The notes: generated by a model not told the origin, from the sequence alone. A stretch of 64,000 nucleotides of DNA from a virus (IMGVR_UViG_3300009158_000031:62001-126000), one strand, 5' to 3'. Counted from the first letter of the stretch, positions 44,061 to 52,220 are shown. Program-made: numbers and translations.

Positions 44061-46646
44061 ATGATGACTAAAAATCTAGAAAATCTTATAAGAGACGAGT
44101 ATTTAATTGCTCTATATGAAAAACAAATATTAGAAAATTTTGATAGTGCTGAGGTAGAAACCTTATTTTCTGAATTTGTTTTAAATATATCAGAACATTT
44201 TAACTTATCTATAGATGAAGATGCAACAATAGAAGATGTTATGGAAGCATTTTCAGATTGGGATCTTTCTGATAACGAAACGTATCAAGAGCTTATTGAG
44301 GCAGTTAAAAGAAAACCTCGAGCTAAAAGAAAACCTGCTAGGCCGGCTGCCAAGAAACCTGCTGCTAAGAAACCGGCACCTAAACCTAAGGCAAAATCGG
44401 ATGCCAAACCAAAACCGGATGCTAAACCAAAAGCCGAGGCAAAGCCAAAAGCGGAAGAGAAACCTAAAGGAGAAGAAAAACCTAAAGGTGAAGAAAAACC
44501 TAAATCTAATCCAGAAGCAGATGCTAAAAAGATAGAAAAGATTAATGCAGAAAAGAAGAAGATTGACGATGAGTCTAAATCGATATCTCAACAATTAGAA
44601 ACCGAGAAAGATACAGATAAAAAAGGTGAATTAGAAGCAAAGAAAAAAGGTCTTAGAGCTGATTCCGCTATGTTATTAGCAAGTAAAAAGAAACTTGAAG
44701 GTGCTGATGATGCAAAAGAGGCATCTCAAATAGCTAAGGCTAAATCTGATGCTGCTAAAAATTACGATGAGTATATAAAGATCAAACAGCAAATATCTAA
44801 ATTAGGTGAATCTGCTAATGAAGCAGAAGAATTAACTCCGGCTACTCCTGCTACTCCAGCTGCTCCTATTGCTGCTGATCCCAAGATTAAAGAAGAAAAA
44901 GAAAAACTTGAAGCTGCTGCGAAAGTTGCACTTATTGCTTCATTAGAAGGAGATTTAGCTGCCGCTAAAATCGGAATAACCACTGCTACACCTGAAAGTA
45001 AAGCAGCTGCCCAATTAACTCATGATAATCTTGTAAAGAAAATAGAAGATTTAAAAAAGGATTCTGGTGGAACTCCAGCAACCGAAGAAAAACCTAAAGT
45101 AGATCCTGAAGCAGTCAAAGCTGCAGAAGCTAAAGTAAAAACTGCAACCGAAGCTAAAACCAATGCTGAAAAAGCATTAGCCGATAATAAGGATGAAACT
45201 AAAACCGAAGAATTAAAGAAAGCAGTTGCAGATGAAGATATTAAAGTTAAGGCTGCTGAAGGAGAATTAACTAAAGCTAAAGGTGAAGATGTAAAAACTC
45301 CTGGAACTGAAGAAAAACCTAAAGTAGATCCTGAAGCAGTCAAAGCTGCAGAAGCTGAAGTTGAAAAGGCTAAAACCGCACTTAAAACAGCAACTGAAGC
45401 TAAGGCTGCTCTAAAATCAGATGCAACTCCTGAAGAGAAGACTAAGGCAGAAACCGAAGTCACTAATGCTCAAACGGCTTTAGATACTGCAAATACGAAC
45501 TTAACTAAAGCTAAAGGTGAAGATGTAAAAACCCCTAAAAAAGGAGAAACTGAAGTTGATCAGGCTGCTATTGATTCCGCAAAGAAGAAAGTTGAAGAAG
45601 CTACAAAGGCACTTGAAACCGCAAAAGCGGCTAAGGCTGCTTTAAAATCAGACGCAACCGAAGAAGAAAAAGCTGCTGCCGAAACTGCCATTACTAATGC
45701 TCAAACGGCTTTAGAAACGGCAAACGGTGAATTGACTAAAGCTGAAGGTGCTGGAAAATCCGTAAAAAAAGAAGATCCAGCAAAACCTGCTAAAAATGTT
45801 TCACCTGAAGATAAAGCCAAAATAGAAAAATTAGAAGCTAGAGCAAAAGCTTTAGAAGAAGATATTGATCAGAAATCAGATATTAATGATGAGCAATTCG
45901 ATGCATTAGGGCAGAAAAGTAATGAAATTGCTGGAGATAATGGTATGCTTAAAAATCTCTTAACTAAAATCAGATTAGAAAACACTATAGAATATAATAA
46001 CATGAGACTTAAATTGTCTAGTGATAAAGATTCCGAAAAAATTGAGGATCAAAACAAAACAGCAGAAAAAACAATCGCTAAAGCAGACGCTAATCTTACG
46101 GATGCCGAATCTCAATCTTCTGAGGATGCAGAAAAAAATGCAACTCCAGAACAAAAGGCGGAATTAAAGAAAGCCCAAGAAGCAGCGGCTAAAGAGGCTG
46201 CTAAAGGTGGTGAAGGTGGAGAAGAAGATACCGAAGCTAAATTTGCTGCTCAAAAGAAAGAAAGAGAAGCAGCCGAAAAAGCCTCTCAAGGAAAAGGTAG
46301 AGATGCTGATATAGAAGCAGTTGGTGATACTCAAGCAGCAAAAGAGAAAGATTTTAAAATAAAATCATTAGATAAGAAAGTTAGTGCTATATCTGTTGCT
46401 TGGCAAAAAATGCAAGATGAAGCTAGTAAAGCAGAAGGTGACGATAAACCTAAAAAAGAAAAAGCCGCTGCTGCAATTGAAGCCAATCTTAATAAAGCAA
46501 AAGAAGAATTAACCGCATTAAAAGGAGGAACTCCTAAGCCTAATGAATCTCTTAATGATTTTGACTCACAAATCTGGGCAATCGAATTTATTCTAGAGAG
46601 AATCAATCAACAAATGGAAGAATATCAATTCTTAATTAATGAATAA
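44061..46646 (+). CDS. Long Lys/Ala/Glu/Pro repeat protein, head-associated
   Basis: 861 aa, low complexity throughout. Residues about 77-155 are histone-H1-like (AKKPAAKKPAPKPKAKSD, repeated EEKPKG). Then comes a repeating unit built around EEKPKVDPEAVKAAEA (twice nearly identical, DNA at about 45085 and 45309), TKAKGEDVKTP and a K-A-A-L-K-S-D-A-T-x-E-E-K block (three variants), with long charged helical spacers. The N-terminal 75 residues and the C-terminal 40 (ESLNDFDSQIWAIEFILERI) are more normal. It lies just downstream of the capsid genes. DNA condensation, prohead core or internal-head function are options. No tape-measure features such as hydrophobic segments. Confidence 0.6.
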   Translation: MMTKNLENLIRDEYLIALYEKQILENFDSAEVETLFSEFVLNISEHFNLSIDEDATIEDVMEAFSDWDLSDNETYQELIEAVKRKPRAKRKPARPAAKKPAAKKPAPKPKAKSDAKPKPDAKPKAEAKPKAEEKPKGEEKPKGEEKPKSNPEADAKKIEKINAEKKKIDDESKSISQQLETEKDTDKKGELEAKKKGLRADSAMLLASKKKLEGADDAKEASQIAKAKSDAAKNYDEYIKIKQQISKLGESANEAEELTPATPATPAAPIAADPKIKEEKEKLEAAAKVALIASLEGDLAAAKIGITTATPESKAAAQLTHDNLVKKIEDLKKDSGGTPATEEKPKVDPEAVKAAEAKVKTATEAKTNAEKALADNKDETKTEELKKAVADEDIKVKAAEGELTKAKGEDVKTPGTEEKPKVDPEAVKAAEAEVEKAKTALKTATEAKAALKSDATPEEKTKAETEVTNAQTALDTANTNLTKAKGEDVKTPKKGETEVDQAAIDSAKKKVEEATKALETAKAAKAALKSDATEEEKAAAETAITNAQTALETANGELTKAEGAGKSVKKEDPAKPAKNVSPEDKAKIEKLEARAKALEEDIDQKSDINDEQFDALGQKSNEIAGDNGMLKNLLTKIRLENTIEYNNMRLKLSSDKDSEKIEDQNKTAEKTIAKADANLTDAESQSSEDAEKNATPEQKAELKKAQEAAAKEAAKGGEGGEEDTEAKFAAQKKEREAAEKASQGKGRDADIEAVGDTQAAKEKDFKIKSLDKKVSAISVAWQKMQDEASKAEGDDKPKKEKAAAAIEANLNKAKEELTALKGGTPKPNESLNDFDSQIWAIEFILERINQQMEEYQFLINE

Positions 46647-47134
46647 TGGAAATATTTAGACAAAATCTAGGTAAACGTCCAACGAAGTTCGGTATCGTTC
46701 TCGATCGATTAAAACCTAGATATCAAAAAATATTGAAGAAGAATCCCATCATTCGTAATTATTCTACGGATGATAGGCTTCTTAAATGTATCTTCAAAAT
46801 AGAAGATCGATTAATACAAGTATCACATCTAAAAAGAGTTTTTATCGAACCTAAAAGTGGAGAAATATCTTCATTTAAAATCATCAGGGAATCATATCAT
46901 CAATTTGATTGGAATTGTACTTTTTGCAATAAACCTATCAAATCTCGTATAGATAATTATGAACCAGGAAACTTTACTTGCATGAAATGCGAGAATACAT
47001 ATATTAAAGGAACTCGAAAAATTCCAAGAAGAATTATCGAGGAATCTTTGAGATTCACAGAACATGTGAAAACCTTAATGAAAGAAGATCAAAAGAAAAT
47101 TATAAAATATATCAAGAAAAATGATGAATCTTAA
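46646..47134 (+). CDS. Zinc-ribbon protein, unknown function
   Basis: 162 aa. A zinc ribbon is visible: NCTFCNKPIKSR (C-x2-C, about 92-95) and FTCMKCENTYIKG (C-x2-C, about 112-115). The N-terminal part is basic (FRQNLGKRPTKFGIVLDRLK). It shares a stop/start base with the previous gene and overlaps the next. Nucleic-acid binding is likely; role unknown. Confidence 0.6.
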   Translation: MEIFRQNLGKRPTKFGIVLDRLKPRYQKILKKNPIIRNYSTDDRLLKCIFKIEDRLIQVSHLKRVFIEPKSGEISSFKIIRESYHQFDWNCTFCNKPIKSRIDNYEPGNFTCMKCENTYIKGTRKIPRRIIEESLRFTEHVKTLMKEDQKKIIKYIKKNDES

Positions 47135-48626
47135 ATACTTCAGTGATTTTGTTAACGAAGCAAAAACCACTGACGCAAAAACTGTTAAAAATCCGAGAGT
47201 TAAATTAGTACTTCTAACAAATGCTAGTAAAGAATCTCATACAGTTCCTACCTTTGCAGCCGAATGTAAAAAAATGGGTGCTGAATTTATCGTTATTGAT
47301 ATTAGTACAGCAATGATTGCCGAAACCAAAGATGGTAATTTTCTAATCAGTGATAAAGAAAATCCCAAAGGTCTTAAAATCAATGCTGATAATACCGCAA
47401 TTCTTACTCGTCGTGGAGTTGTTAGAAATACTTATACAAAATCTCTAGTTGAAAAACTTCAAGATAATAACTTCTTTGTGGTTAATACTCTTGAAGCTAT
47501 TATGGCTTGCGAAAACAAATATGTTACTACTAAAATCCTTAAAGAAGCTGGAATTCCAGTTCCTAAAACTGCAATCGTTGATGGAGAAGATTCTATTGAT
47601 AGAGCGGTTAAAGATATTGGTGGTAAATTTCCAGTAGTATGTAAGATACTTTCCGGATCTCAAGGAATTGGAGTTTCTATCGTTGATTCTCTTGCTTCTC
47701 TTAAATCAGTTCTACAAACCATTTGGAAAGTGGATCCTTCAGTTGAAATCTTGATTCAAGAGAAAATTGAATCTGAATATGATTTAAGAATACACGTTTT
47801 GACGAGAAAATTCAACTCGCCAACACCAGAAGATACAGATTCAGTACTTCTTGGTTATATGAGAAGAAATCGTGTTAAAAAAGACTTCCGTACCAATTAC
47901 TCATTAGGAGGAACTGTTGAAAAAACTAAAGTAACTCCAGAACAAGAAAAAATTGCTATCGAATCAGCTAAGGCGGTTGGTTGCAATTGGTGTGGTGTGG
48001 ATATTATTGTAGATAAGAAAACTGGAAAAAATTACGTACTTGAAGTTAATGCTTCTCCCGGAACTACCGGATTAAAGAAAGCAACTGGAGTTAACGTGGT
48101 TAAAGATATCGTTCAATTCTTAATGGATAAAACCAATTGGATTCGTTCTAGAAAACGTGTTGGATTCCGTGAAGTTATTACAATTCCTAATATTGGAGAT
48201 ATGGTTGCTAAATTTGATACCGGTAATGGATCTCTTTCATGCACAATCACTTATGATAAATTAGATGTAAATGAGAAAGAGAAGATTGTTAAATGGACAC
48301 TTGGTGGAAGAGATTTTGAATCTAAATTTGTAGGATTCACTGAAACTGAAGTAGGTGATACTATCGAGAAACGTCCTGTTATCGAAATGGATATTCAATT
48401 TGCTGGTAAAGTTTATAAGAAAGTTCAAGTTGCATTAGATGATCGCTCAACCAAGAGTACTAAATTCCTTGTGAATCGTAAATTCATGGAGAGAATTGGT
48501 TGTTCCGTTGATCCAATGAGAACCTTCATCGTATCCTCATTCCCAGTAGCTTATCATGGTGGAGAAGCGAAGAAAGAGCCACATGCCGGAATTATTTTCG
48601 AATGGGATAAAAAGAAAACTAAATAA
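47124..48626 (+). CDS. RimK-like ATP-grasp ligase fused to retropepsin-like (RimB-type) domain, capsid-targeting-like leader
   Basis: About 500 aa; start at 47124 (MNLKYFSDFVNEAKTT) or one codon earlier. Leader V-N-E/A suggests packaging and trimming. Residues about 25-330 are a RimK-type ATP-grasp: VKLVLLTNASKESH, ENKYVTTKILKEAGIPVPKT, FPVVCKILSGSQGIGVSIV, ILIQEKIESEYDLRIHV, NWCGVDIIVDKK and VLEVNASPGTTGLKKATG (Mg-binding E/N). Residues about 345-480 match the retropepsin-like family once called ATP-dependent zinc protease: MVAKFDTGNGSLSCTI (D-T-G) and KSTKFLVNRKFMERIG. In bacteria RimK adds and RimB trims glutamates on ribosomal protein S6. Here both are one polypeptide. Confidence 0.75.
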   Translation: MNLKYFSDFVNEAKTTDAKTVKNPRVKLVLLTNASKESHTVPTFAAECKKMGAEFIVIDISTAMIAETKDGNFLISDKENPKGLKINADNTAILTRRGVVRNTYTKSLVEKLQDNNFFVVNTLEAIMACENKYVTTKILKEAGIPVPKTAIVDGEDSIDRAVKDIGGKFPVVCKILSGSQGIGVSIVDSLASLKSVLQTIWKVDPSVEILIQEKIESEYDLRIHVLTRKFNSPTPEDTDSVLLGYMRRNRVKKDFRTNYSLGGTVEKTKVTPEQEKIAIESAKAVGCNWCGVDIIVDKKTGKNYVLEVNASPGTTGLKKATGVNVVKDIVQFLMDKTNWIRSRKRVGFREVITIPNIGDMVAKFDTGNGSLSCTITYDKLDVNEKEKIVKWTLGGRDFESKFVGFTETEVGDTIEKRPVIEMDIQFAGKVYKKVQVALDDRSTKSTKFLVNRKFMERIGCSVDPMRTFIVSSFPVAYHGGEAKKEPHAGIIFEWDKKKTK

Positions 48627-49084
48627 TGGCACTTCCTAGTAGCGGTGCAATTGGATTAGATGCCATATATACAGAATTAAGTGGAGGTAATCAACGTCCA
48701 CGTACAGGAATAAGTCTTAAATTTGCATCTATTGGAACTTATGTCGCAATTAATCCAAATAGTGGACATAAACCAAATGAAGTTGCTCCTTTTAGTATTA
48801 GCTCTTGGTATTCATACGATCAAACGGCTTCTGCCGCATATAGTTATACTTTTGGTGATGGACCATTTCCATTTCCTGGTAGAGCTTGTGCATTTGGTCC
48901 AGGTATTGGAACTCAAACGCTTTTCTCAGCAGATTCAGAAATAACTTTTGGAACCATCCTATATACGGATCAAGAATTAACCTCTGCTTTTGCTGGAATG
49001 AGCCAATGGTGGTACCGTACCAATTATTCAGTTTATCAAATTGATAATGGAGGATCCGTCCAAGATATTTCAACCTGTGATTAA
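48626..49084 (+). CDS. Short tail-fibre-like protein
   Basis: 152 aa. N-terminus MALPSSGAIGLDAIYTELSG is a common opening of phage fibre proteins. The C-terminal half (ACAFGPGIGTQTLF, ILYTDQELTSAFAG, YQIDNGGSVQDIST-C) resembles the C-terminal domain of the fibre at 5.1-6.4 kb, with C-...-C bracketing. A small fibre, spike or decoration protein is likely. One base overlap with the RimK-like gene; a terminator follows. Confidence 0.55.
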   Translation: MALPSSGAIGLDAIYTELSGGNQRPRTGISLKFASIGTYVAINPNSGHKPNEVAPFSISSWYSYDQTASAAYSYTFGDGPFPFPGRACAFGPGIGTQTLFSADSEITFGTILYTDQELTSAFAGMSQWWYRTNYSVYQIDNGGSVQDISTCD

Positions 49085-49108
49085 TTCAATAAACTTAATT
49101 TTTTGTTT

Positions 49109-49135
49109 AAAAGAGATCATCAGGTGATCTCTTTA
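49109..49135 (+). terminator. Terminator after the short fibre gene, plus further hairpins
   Basis: Stem AAAGAGATCA/TGATCTCTTT, loop TCAGG, weak T-run. Two more hairpins follow before the promoter: AGAGATC/GATCTCT (49158-49187) and CTCTAT-ACA-ATAGAG (49197-49211). The rest of 49136-49238 holds no ORF. Confidence 0.65.
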
Positions 49136-49238
49136 TTCCCATGTGGTATTATATAAAAGAGATCTTAAAGTATCTTAGATGATCTCTCGGATACTCCTCT
49201 ATACAATAGAGAATCCTCTAGTTAATTAACACCAAAAT

Positions 49239-49303
49239 GTTAATAAGTTTTGAAAAATAATTGACTAAAAATTTTTTTATTCCACTTATTTGTATTATAT
49301 TTG
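49239..49303 (+). promoter_or_regulatory. Early promoter PE1 (57-bp spacing class)
   Basis: GTTAATAAGTTTTGA (49239) ... ATTTTTTTATTCC (49271) ... TATATTTG (49296-49303), 24 bases before the ATG at 49327. TATATTTG matches the Bacteroidetes -7 consensus TAnnTTTG, so host RNA polymerase should read it without phage factors. Distance from GTTAATAA to TATATTTG is 57 bases, as in PE3. Confidence 0.8.
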
Positions 49304-49326
49304 TTATAACCAATTAATATAAACAT

Positions 49327-49521
49327 ATGAAATTAACTATCGATCTTAAATTCTTCGCTTACTTCGTAATTGCATTTCTCGTTTCCTTTTCAATCGTCTC
49401 AGGATTTGCACAAAGGTACATTCATTTTGCTGCCGTGGAAAACGAAATGGCTTGCTTCACACTTTCTTCTACTATGGCCGTAATTTGTTTATTTGCCTCT
49501 TTCGAACGAGTAAAAAAGTAA
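49327..49521 (+). CDS. Small membrane protein under an early promoter
   Basis: 64 aa. Two hydrophobic segments: FFAYFVIAFLVSFSIVSGF (about 9-27) and CFTLSSTMAVICLFASF (about 42-58), ending ERVKK. It is the first gene behind early promoter PE1. Probably an inner-membrane protein acting early, such as in host takeover or exclusion of other phages; not recognised. Confidence 0.65.
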   Translation: MKLTIDLKFFAYFVIAFLVSFSIVSGFAQRYIHFAAVENEMACFTLSSTMAVICLFASFERVKK

Positions 49522-49559
49522 TTTGTCAATCATATAATTAAAACAATTCAAATCTTAAT

Positions 49560-50510
49560 ATGAAGGTATCAAATATGTTATGGACCGAGAAATATCGTCC
49601 AAAGGTTCTAGAAGAACTTATTCTCCCTGAACGTGTCTTTGCCAAAGTTAAAAATGGCGTATATCAAAATCTACTTTTTTATGGTGGTCCAGGCAGTGGA
49701 AAAACTTCTACGGCAAAAGTACTTGCCAAAGAACATCCAACAATGTATATCAATTGCTCATCAGAAACTGGTGTCGATGTGGTTCGCACAAAAATCACAG
49801 AATTCTGCTCGACTCTTTCTGTAATCGATGGTGAACGTAAAATGAAAGTGGTTATTCTCGACGAGTTCGATGGTGTATCTGATCAATATATGAAAGCTCT
49901 TCGTGGAACAATCGAACAATTTCATAAAACTGCTCGTTTTATTGCAACTTGTAATTACTTCAATAAGATTCCCGATAATATTCAATCTCGATTCGAATGT
50001 ATTAACTTCGACTTTTCCGACGAAGAATCTAAAGAAATCGAAAAGAAATATCTTCGTCGAGTATTTGATATTCTTAAGACTGAAGGTATGGAAATCGAAA
50101 AAGATGCTTTACTTGAATTAGTTCGTCGTAAATTCCCAGATCTTCGTGCTACCATCTCGATTCTTCAAGGTTATAATGCCGAAGGAAGAAATAAAATTAC
50201 ATCCGAAGATGTGAAGAAATTTCATGGTGTATTCCGTGATCTTTACGAACACATATTCTCAACTAATGACGAAATCAAGAATTATCAATTTCTCGTTTCC
50301 AATTACTCAAATCGAGTTGAAGATGTTATTCAAGCATTAGGAACTGAATTTATCGAATATATTCAACTCGAAAAACCTCATCTAATGCGTAAAGTTGGTG
50401 AAATCTGTTTCGAAACAAATCGACACTCTTACGAACAACGTTTTGTAATTGATCCGGTAATTACCATGCTTTCTTTGGTTTATAAAATACAGGCAATCGT
50501 ACGATCTTAA
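49560..50510 (+). CDS. 44: Clamp loader large subunit gp44
   Basis: 316 aa (T4 gp44 319). AAA+ ATPase that loads gp45. MLWTEKYRPKVLEELILP, Walker A FYGGPGSGKTSTAKVL (about 40-55), Walker B VVILDEFDGVS (about 96-106), sensor 1 FIATCNYFNKIP, SRC-type SRFECINFDFSDEE (about 143-156), then sensor 2 region PDLRATISILQ. Start at 49560 or the ATG at 49575 (MLWTEKY). The gp62-like partner is 10 kb downstream rather than adjacent as in T4. Confidence 0.92.
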   Translation: MKVSNMLWTEKYRPKVLEELILPERVFAKVKNGVYQNLLFYGGPGSGKTSTAKVLAKEHPTMYINCSSETGVDVVRTKITEFCSTLSVIDGERKMKVVILDEFDGVSDQYMKALRGTIEQFHKTARFIATCNYFNKIPDNIQSRFECINFDFSDEESKEIEKKYLRRVFDILKTEGMEIEKDALLELVRRKFPDLRATISILQGYNAEGRNKITSEDVKKFHGVFRDLYEHIFSTNDEIKNYQFLVSNYSNRVEDVIQALGTEFIEYIQLEKPHLMRKVGEICFETNRHSYEQRFVIDPVITMLSLVYKIQAIVRS

Positions 50511-50519
50511 ATCACTAGA

Positions 50520-50527
50520 TATATAAA
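50520..50527 (+). promoter_or_regulatory. Candidate late promoter -10 (AGATATATAAAG)
   Basis: TATATAAA 18 bases before the ATG at 50546, between an early or middle gene (gp44) and an internal-protein candidate. Confidence 0.45.
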
Positions 50528-50545
50528 GTAATAAAACATCAGAAT

Positions 50546-50944
50546 ATGAAACATATACAAAATTTTGAGGAATTCGTTAACGAATCGATCATAAACGAAG
50601 GTAAATTCACTGACGTTTGGCCAACAATGCCTTACGGAGATTGGAAATCTGAATATGACATTCCAAATAGCATTCAAAAAGAGCTATACCTGGAACTTCA
50701 ATCTAAATTAGGTTCTAAGTCAGTAAAGGTAAAAGAAGACATTGAAGACCGAGCAAAATCTCCAGTATTTAATGAATTTATTACGATGCCAGAATGGAAT
50801 ATGTTTTATAATTGGACTAATCGTTCTGAATCTACTACCGTTGCTGCTTTTGAATTAAAAAATGGAGAAATTGCAGTTGCCGTATATCAAACGTATTCAA
50901 GGAGCGATCCAAAAACCACACAAATGTGGACTATTACTAAATAA
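50546..50944 (+). CDS. Internal-protein candidate with doubled cleavage motif
   Basis: 132 aa. Begins MKHIQNFEEFVNESIINEGK: V-N-E/S and I-N-E/G in tandem. The mature part (FTDVWPTMPYGDWKSEYD, EFITMPEWNMFYNWTNRS, VAAFELKNGEIAVAVYQTY) is a small alpha/beta domain, not recognised. Late promoter motif upstream; structured 3' RNA and terminator downstream. Confidence 0.6.
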   Translation: MKHIQNFEEFVNESIINEGKFTDVWPTMPYGDWKSEYDIPNSIQKELYLELQSKLGSKSVKVKEDIEDRAKSPVFNEFITMPEWNMFYNWTNRSESTTVAAFELKNGEIAVAVYQTYSRSDPKTTQMWTITK

Positions 50945-50945
50945 T

Positions 50946-51044
50946 CTCTCAACCGGCGAGTCACTTCTAAAGTAGACTCCACTTTTAGGACCGGTATAGT
51001 TACGACTATAAAAACCAGGAATTCGCTACTCCTGGTTTTGTTTT
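50946..51044 (+). ncRNA. Structured 3' RNA / small RNA candidate
   Basis: About 100 bases with four consecutive helices: outer ACCGG (50952-50956)/CCGGT (50991-50995); enclosed hairpin GAGTCACTT (50958-50966)/AAGT-A-GACTC (50970-50979); ATAGT-TACG-ACTAT (50996-51009); then the terminator. The inner loop and flank CTAAAG (50967-50972) could also pair with CTTTTAG (50982-50988). Could be a 3'-end stability element of the preceding mRNA or a processed small RNA. Confidence 0.5.
51011..51044 (+). terminator. Rho-independent terminator
   Basis: Perfect 10-bp stem AAAACCAGGA/TCCTGGTTTT with 9-base loop, followed by GTTTTT. Confidence 0.85.
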
Positions 51045-51053
51045 TGATAAATT

Positions 51054-51108
51054 GTTAATAACTTTCCTCATAAAGATTTTTTTATTCCCAAAAGATTTAT
51101 TATATTTG
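51054..51108 (+). promoter_or_regulatory. Early promoter PE2 (47-bp spacing class)
   Basis: GTTAATAACTTT (51054) ... ATTTTTTTATTCC (51077) ... TATATTTG (51101-51108), 31 bases before the ATG at 51140. GTTAATAA to TATATTTG is 47 bases, exactly 10 less than PE1. Confidence 0.8.
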
Positions 51109-51139
51109 TAATATATTAATCAATTAAAAAATCAAATCA

Positions 51140-51625
51140 ATGGCAACATTCTTTATCAATCGCTTCCCTATTTGTACAATGGTTTACAAGGAAGCTGCAG
51201 AAATGCAAAATCACGAACCACAATTTGCAAAATCACTTGCAGTCGCTAGAGCAGTATTCTTTGCTGCCGCCAAGAAAGGATTCACAAACAAAAATGGAAA
51301 ACATTACAACGGTCTAAATTCTCCAGATTTAGATATGCCTGAAATTTACTCAATGAACTTCTCCGGTATCGACGCATTTTGTATGGAAACTCCTAATGGT
51401 ACTCGATCATGTTTACTTGATGGTAAAGTATTTGAACCTGAAGCTTATGATAAAACCGAAGAAAAAATCATTTCTTTAGTAGGTGTCGATGGGTTACAAA
51501 AAATGCAAACTGAAATACGAACTAGATTAGAAAAACTTGGTGATAAAATCAATTCCACTAAGGTATTCGATGTATATGCATCTATTCGCGATAAAGTACG
51601 TTCAATCGAATTTATAAATTCATAA
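51140..51625 (+). CDS. Early protein, unknown function
   Basis: 161 aa, directly behind early promoter PE2. Segments: FFINRFPICTMVYKEAAEM, KSLAVARAVFFAAAKKGFTN, GIDAFCMETPNGTRSC, and a C-terminal helix pair (KMQTEIRTRLEKLGDKI, FDVYASIRDKVRSIEF). No motif recognised. Likely an early takeover protein; its transcript probably continues into the ligase-like gene. Confidence 0.65.
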   Translation: MATFFINRFPICTMVYKEAAEMQNHEPQFAKSLAVARAVFFAAAKKGFTNKNGKHYNGLNSPDLDMPEIYSMNFSGIDAFCMETPNGTRSCLLDGKVFEPEAYDKTEEKIISLVGVDGLQKMQTEIRTRLEKLGDKINSTKVFDVYASIRDKVRSIEFINS

Positions 51626-51628
51626 TCT

Positions 51629-52141
51629 ATGCTAGCATATCCTCCTAAACCTACAGCAATTCTTCCACATGAATCCAAGATAGAGAATTACATAATTCAA
51701 CCTAAATGGCGTGGATGGCGAATTGCAATACATAAAAATAAATCATGGACAAGGACTGGTAATTCAATTCCAGTCCAAACTGATTATCCTGAAAAACCTT
51801 ATGAATATCAACTAGATGGAGAAATCATTTCAACGGACAAAGAAGTAGAACATCGAGTTCGTGGTGCAATAAAAAGTGGTCGATATCAAATTCGTATATT
51901 TGACATATATCTACCAGAAAGACCTGATGCTACTATTGAGGAAAGACTTCAAGTTCTTAAATCGGATTTTGGAATTGAAGTAGAAACTCATAGTGCAAAA
52001 ACCGGAAAGGATATTGAATCGCTCTTTAAGATGTTTACTGCTCGTGGAAATGAAGGTTTGGTAATGAAACTTAAGGGATCTAAATATCGAGCATCGCAAA
52101 GTGGAAATGAAATTGATAACAATTGGTCAAAAATCCGTTAA
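51629..52141 (+). CDS. Minimal ligase-like nucleotidyltransferase
   Basis: 170 aa, only the catalytic domain of the ATP-dependent ligase fold. Motif I-like IIQPKWRGWRIAIHK (K-x-x-G-x-R, about 22-36), motif III YQLDGEIIS (about 58-66), motif IIIa RIFDIYLPE (about 89-97), motif IV GNEGLVMKLKGSKYR (about 144-158) and a motif V-like ending WSKIR. The usual Asp/Glu after the motif I lysine is changed (K-W-R-G). Lacks the OB-fold and is about half the size of T4 ligases. RNA or DNA nick sealing, or end-capping, is possible. It lies just upstream of the non-coding region and the Ro60 gene. Confidence 0.65.
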   Translation: MLAYPPKPTAILPHESKIENYIIQPKWRGWRIAIHKNKSWTRTGNSIPVQTDYPEKPYEYQLDGEIISTDKEVEHRVRGAIKSGRYQIRIFDIYLPERPDATIEERLQVLKSDFGIEVETHSAKTGKDIESLFKMFTARGNEGLVMKLKGSKYRASQSGNEIDNNWSKIR

Positions 52142-52158
52142 AAATCAAAGTACCGAGA

Positions 52159-52167
52159 TATATAATT
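52159..52167 (+). promoter_or_regulatory. Candidate late-type promoter before the non-coding region
   Basis: AGATATATAATT fits the late motif group. A second possibility is TTTG (52185) with TAACTTTC (52206-52213), a 17-base spacer, close to the Bacteroidetes TTTG/TAnnTTTG pattern. Both point into the ORF-free region that ends at the 52513 terminator. Confidence 0.35.
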
Positions 52168-52220
52168 AACAAACTTTTAAAATGTTTGTATTCTGTGAAA
52201 CTGGATAACTTTCCATCATA

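Noticed and set aside
44253-45463. Long antisense ORFs rich in Phe/Arg or Ser/Ala opposite the repeat protein
   Set aside because: They are mirror images of Lys/Ala/Glu/Pro low-complexity codons on the + strand; no start context, and no other gene uses the - strand.
49136-49238. A CRISPR-like or inverted-repeat array from the serial hairpins
   Set aside because: Hairpins differ from each other, spacing is irregular, and no repeat-spacer pattern exists.
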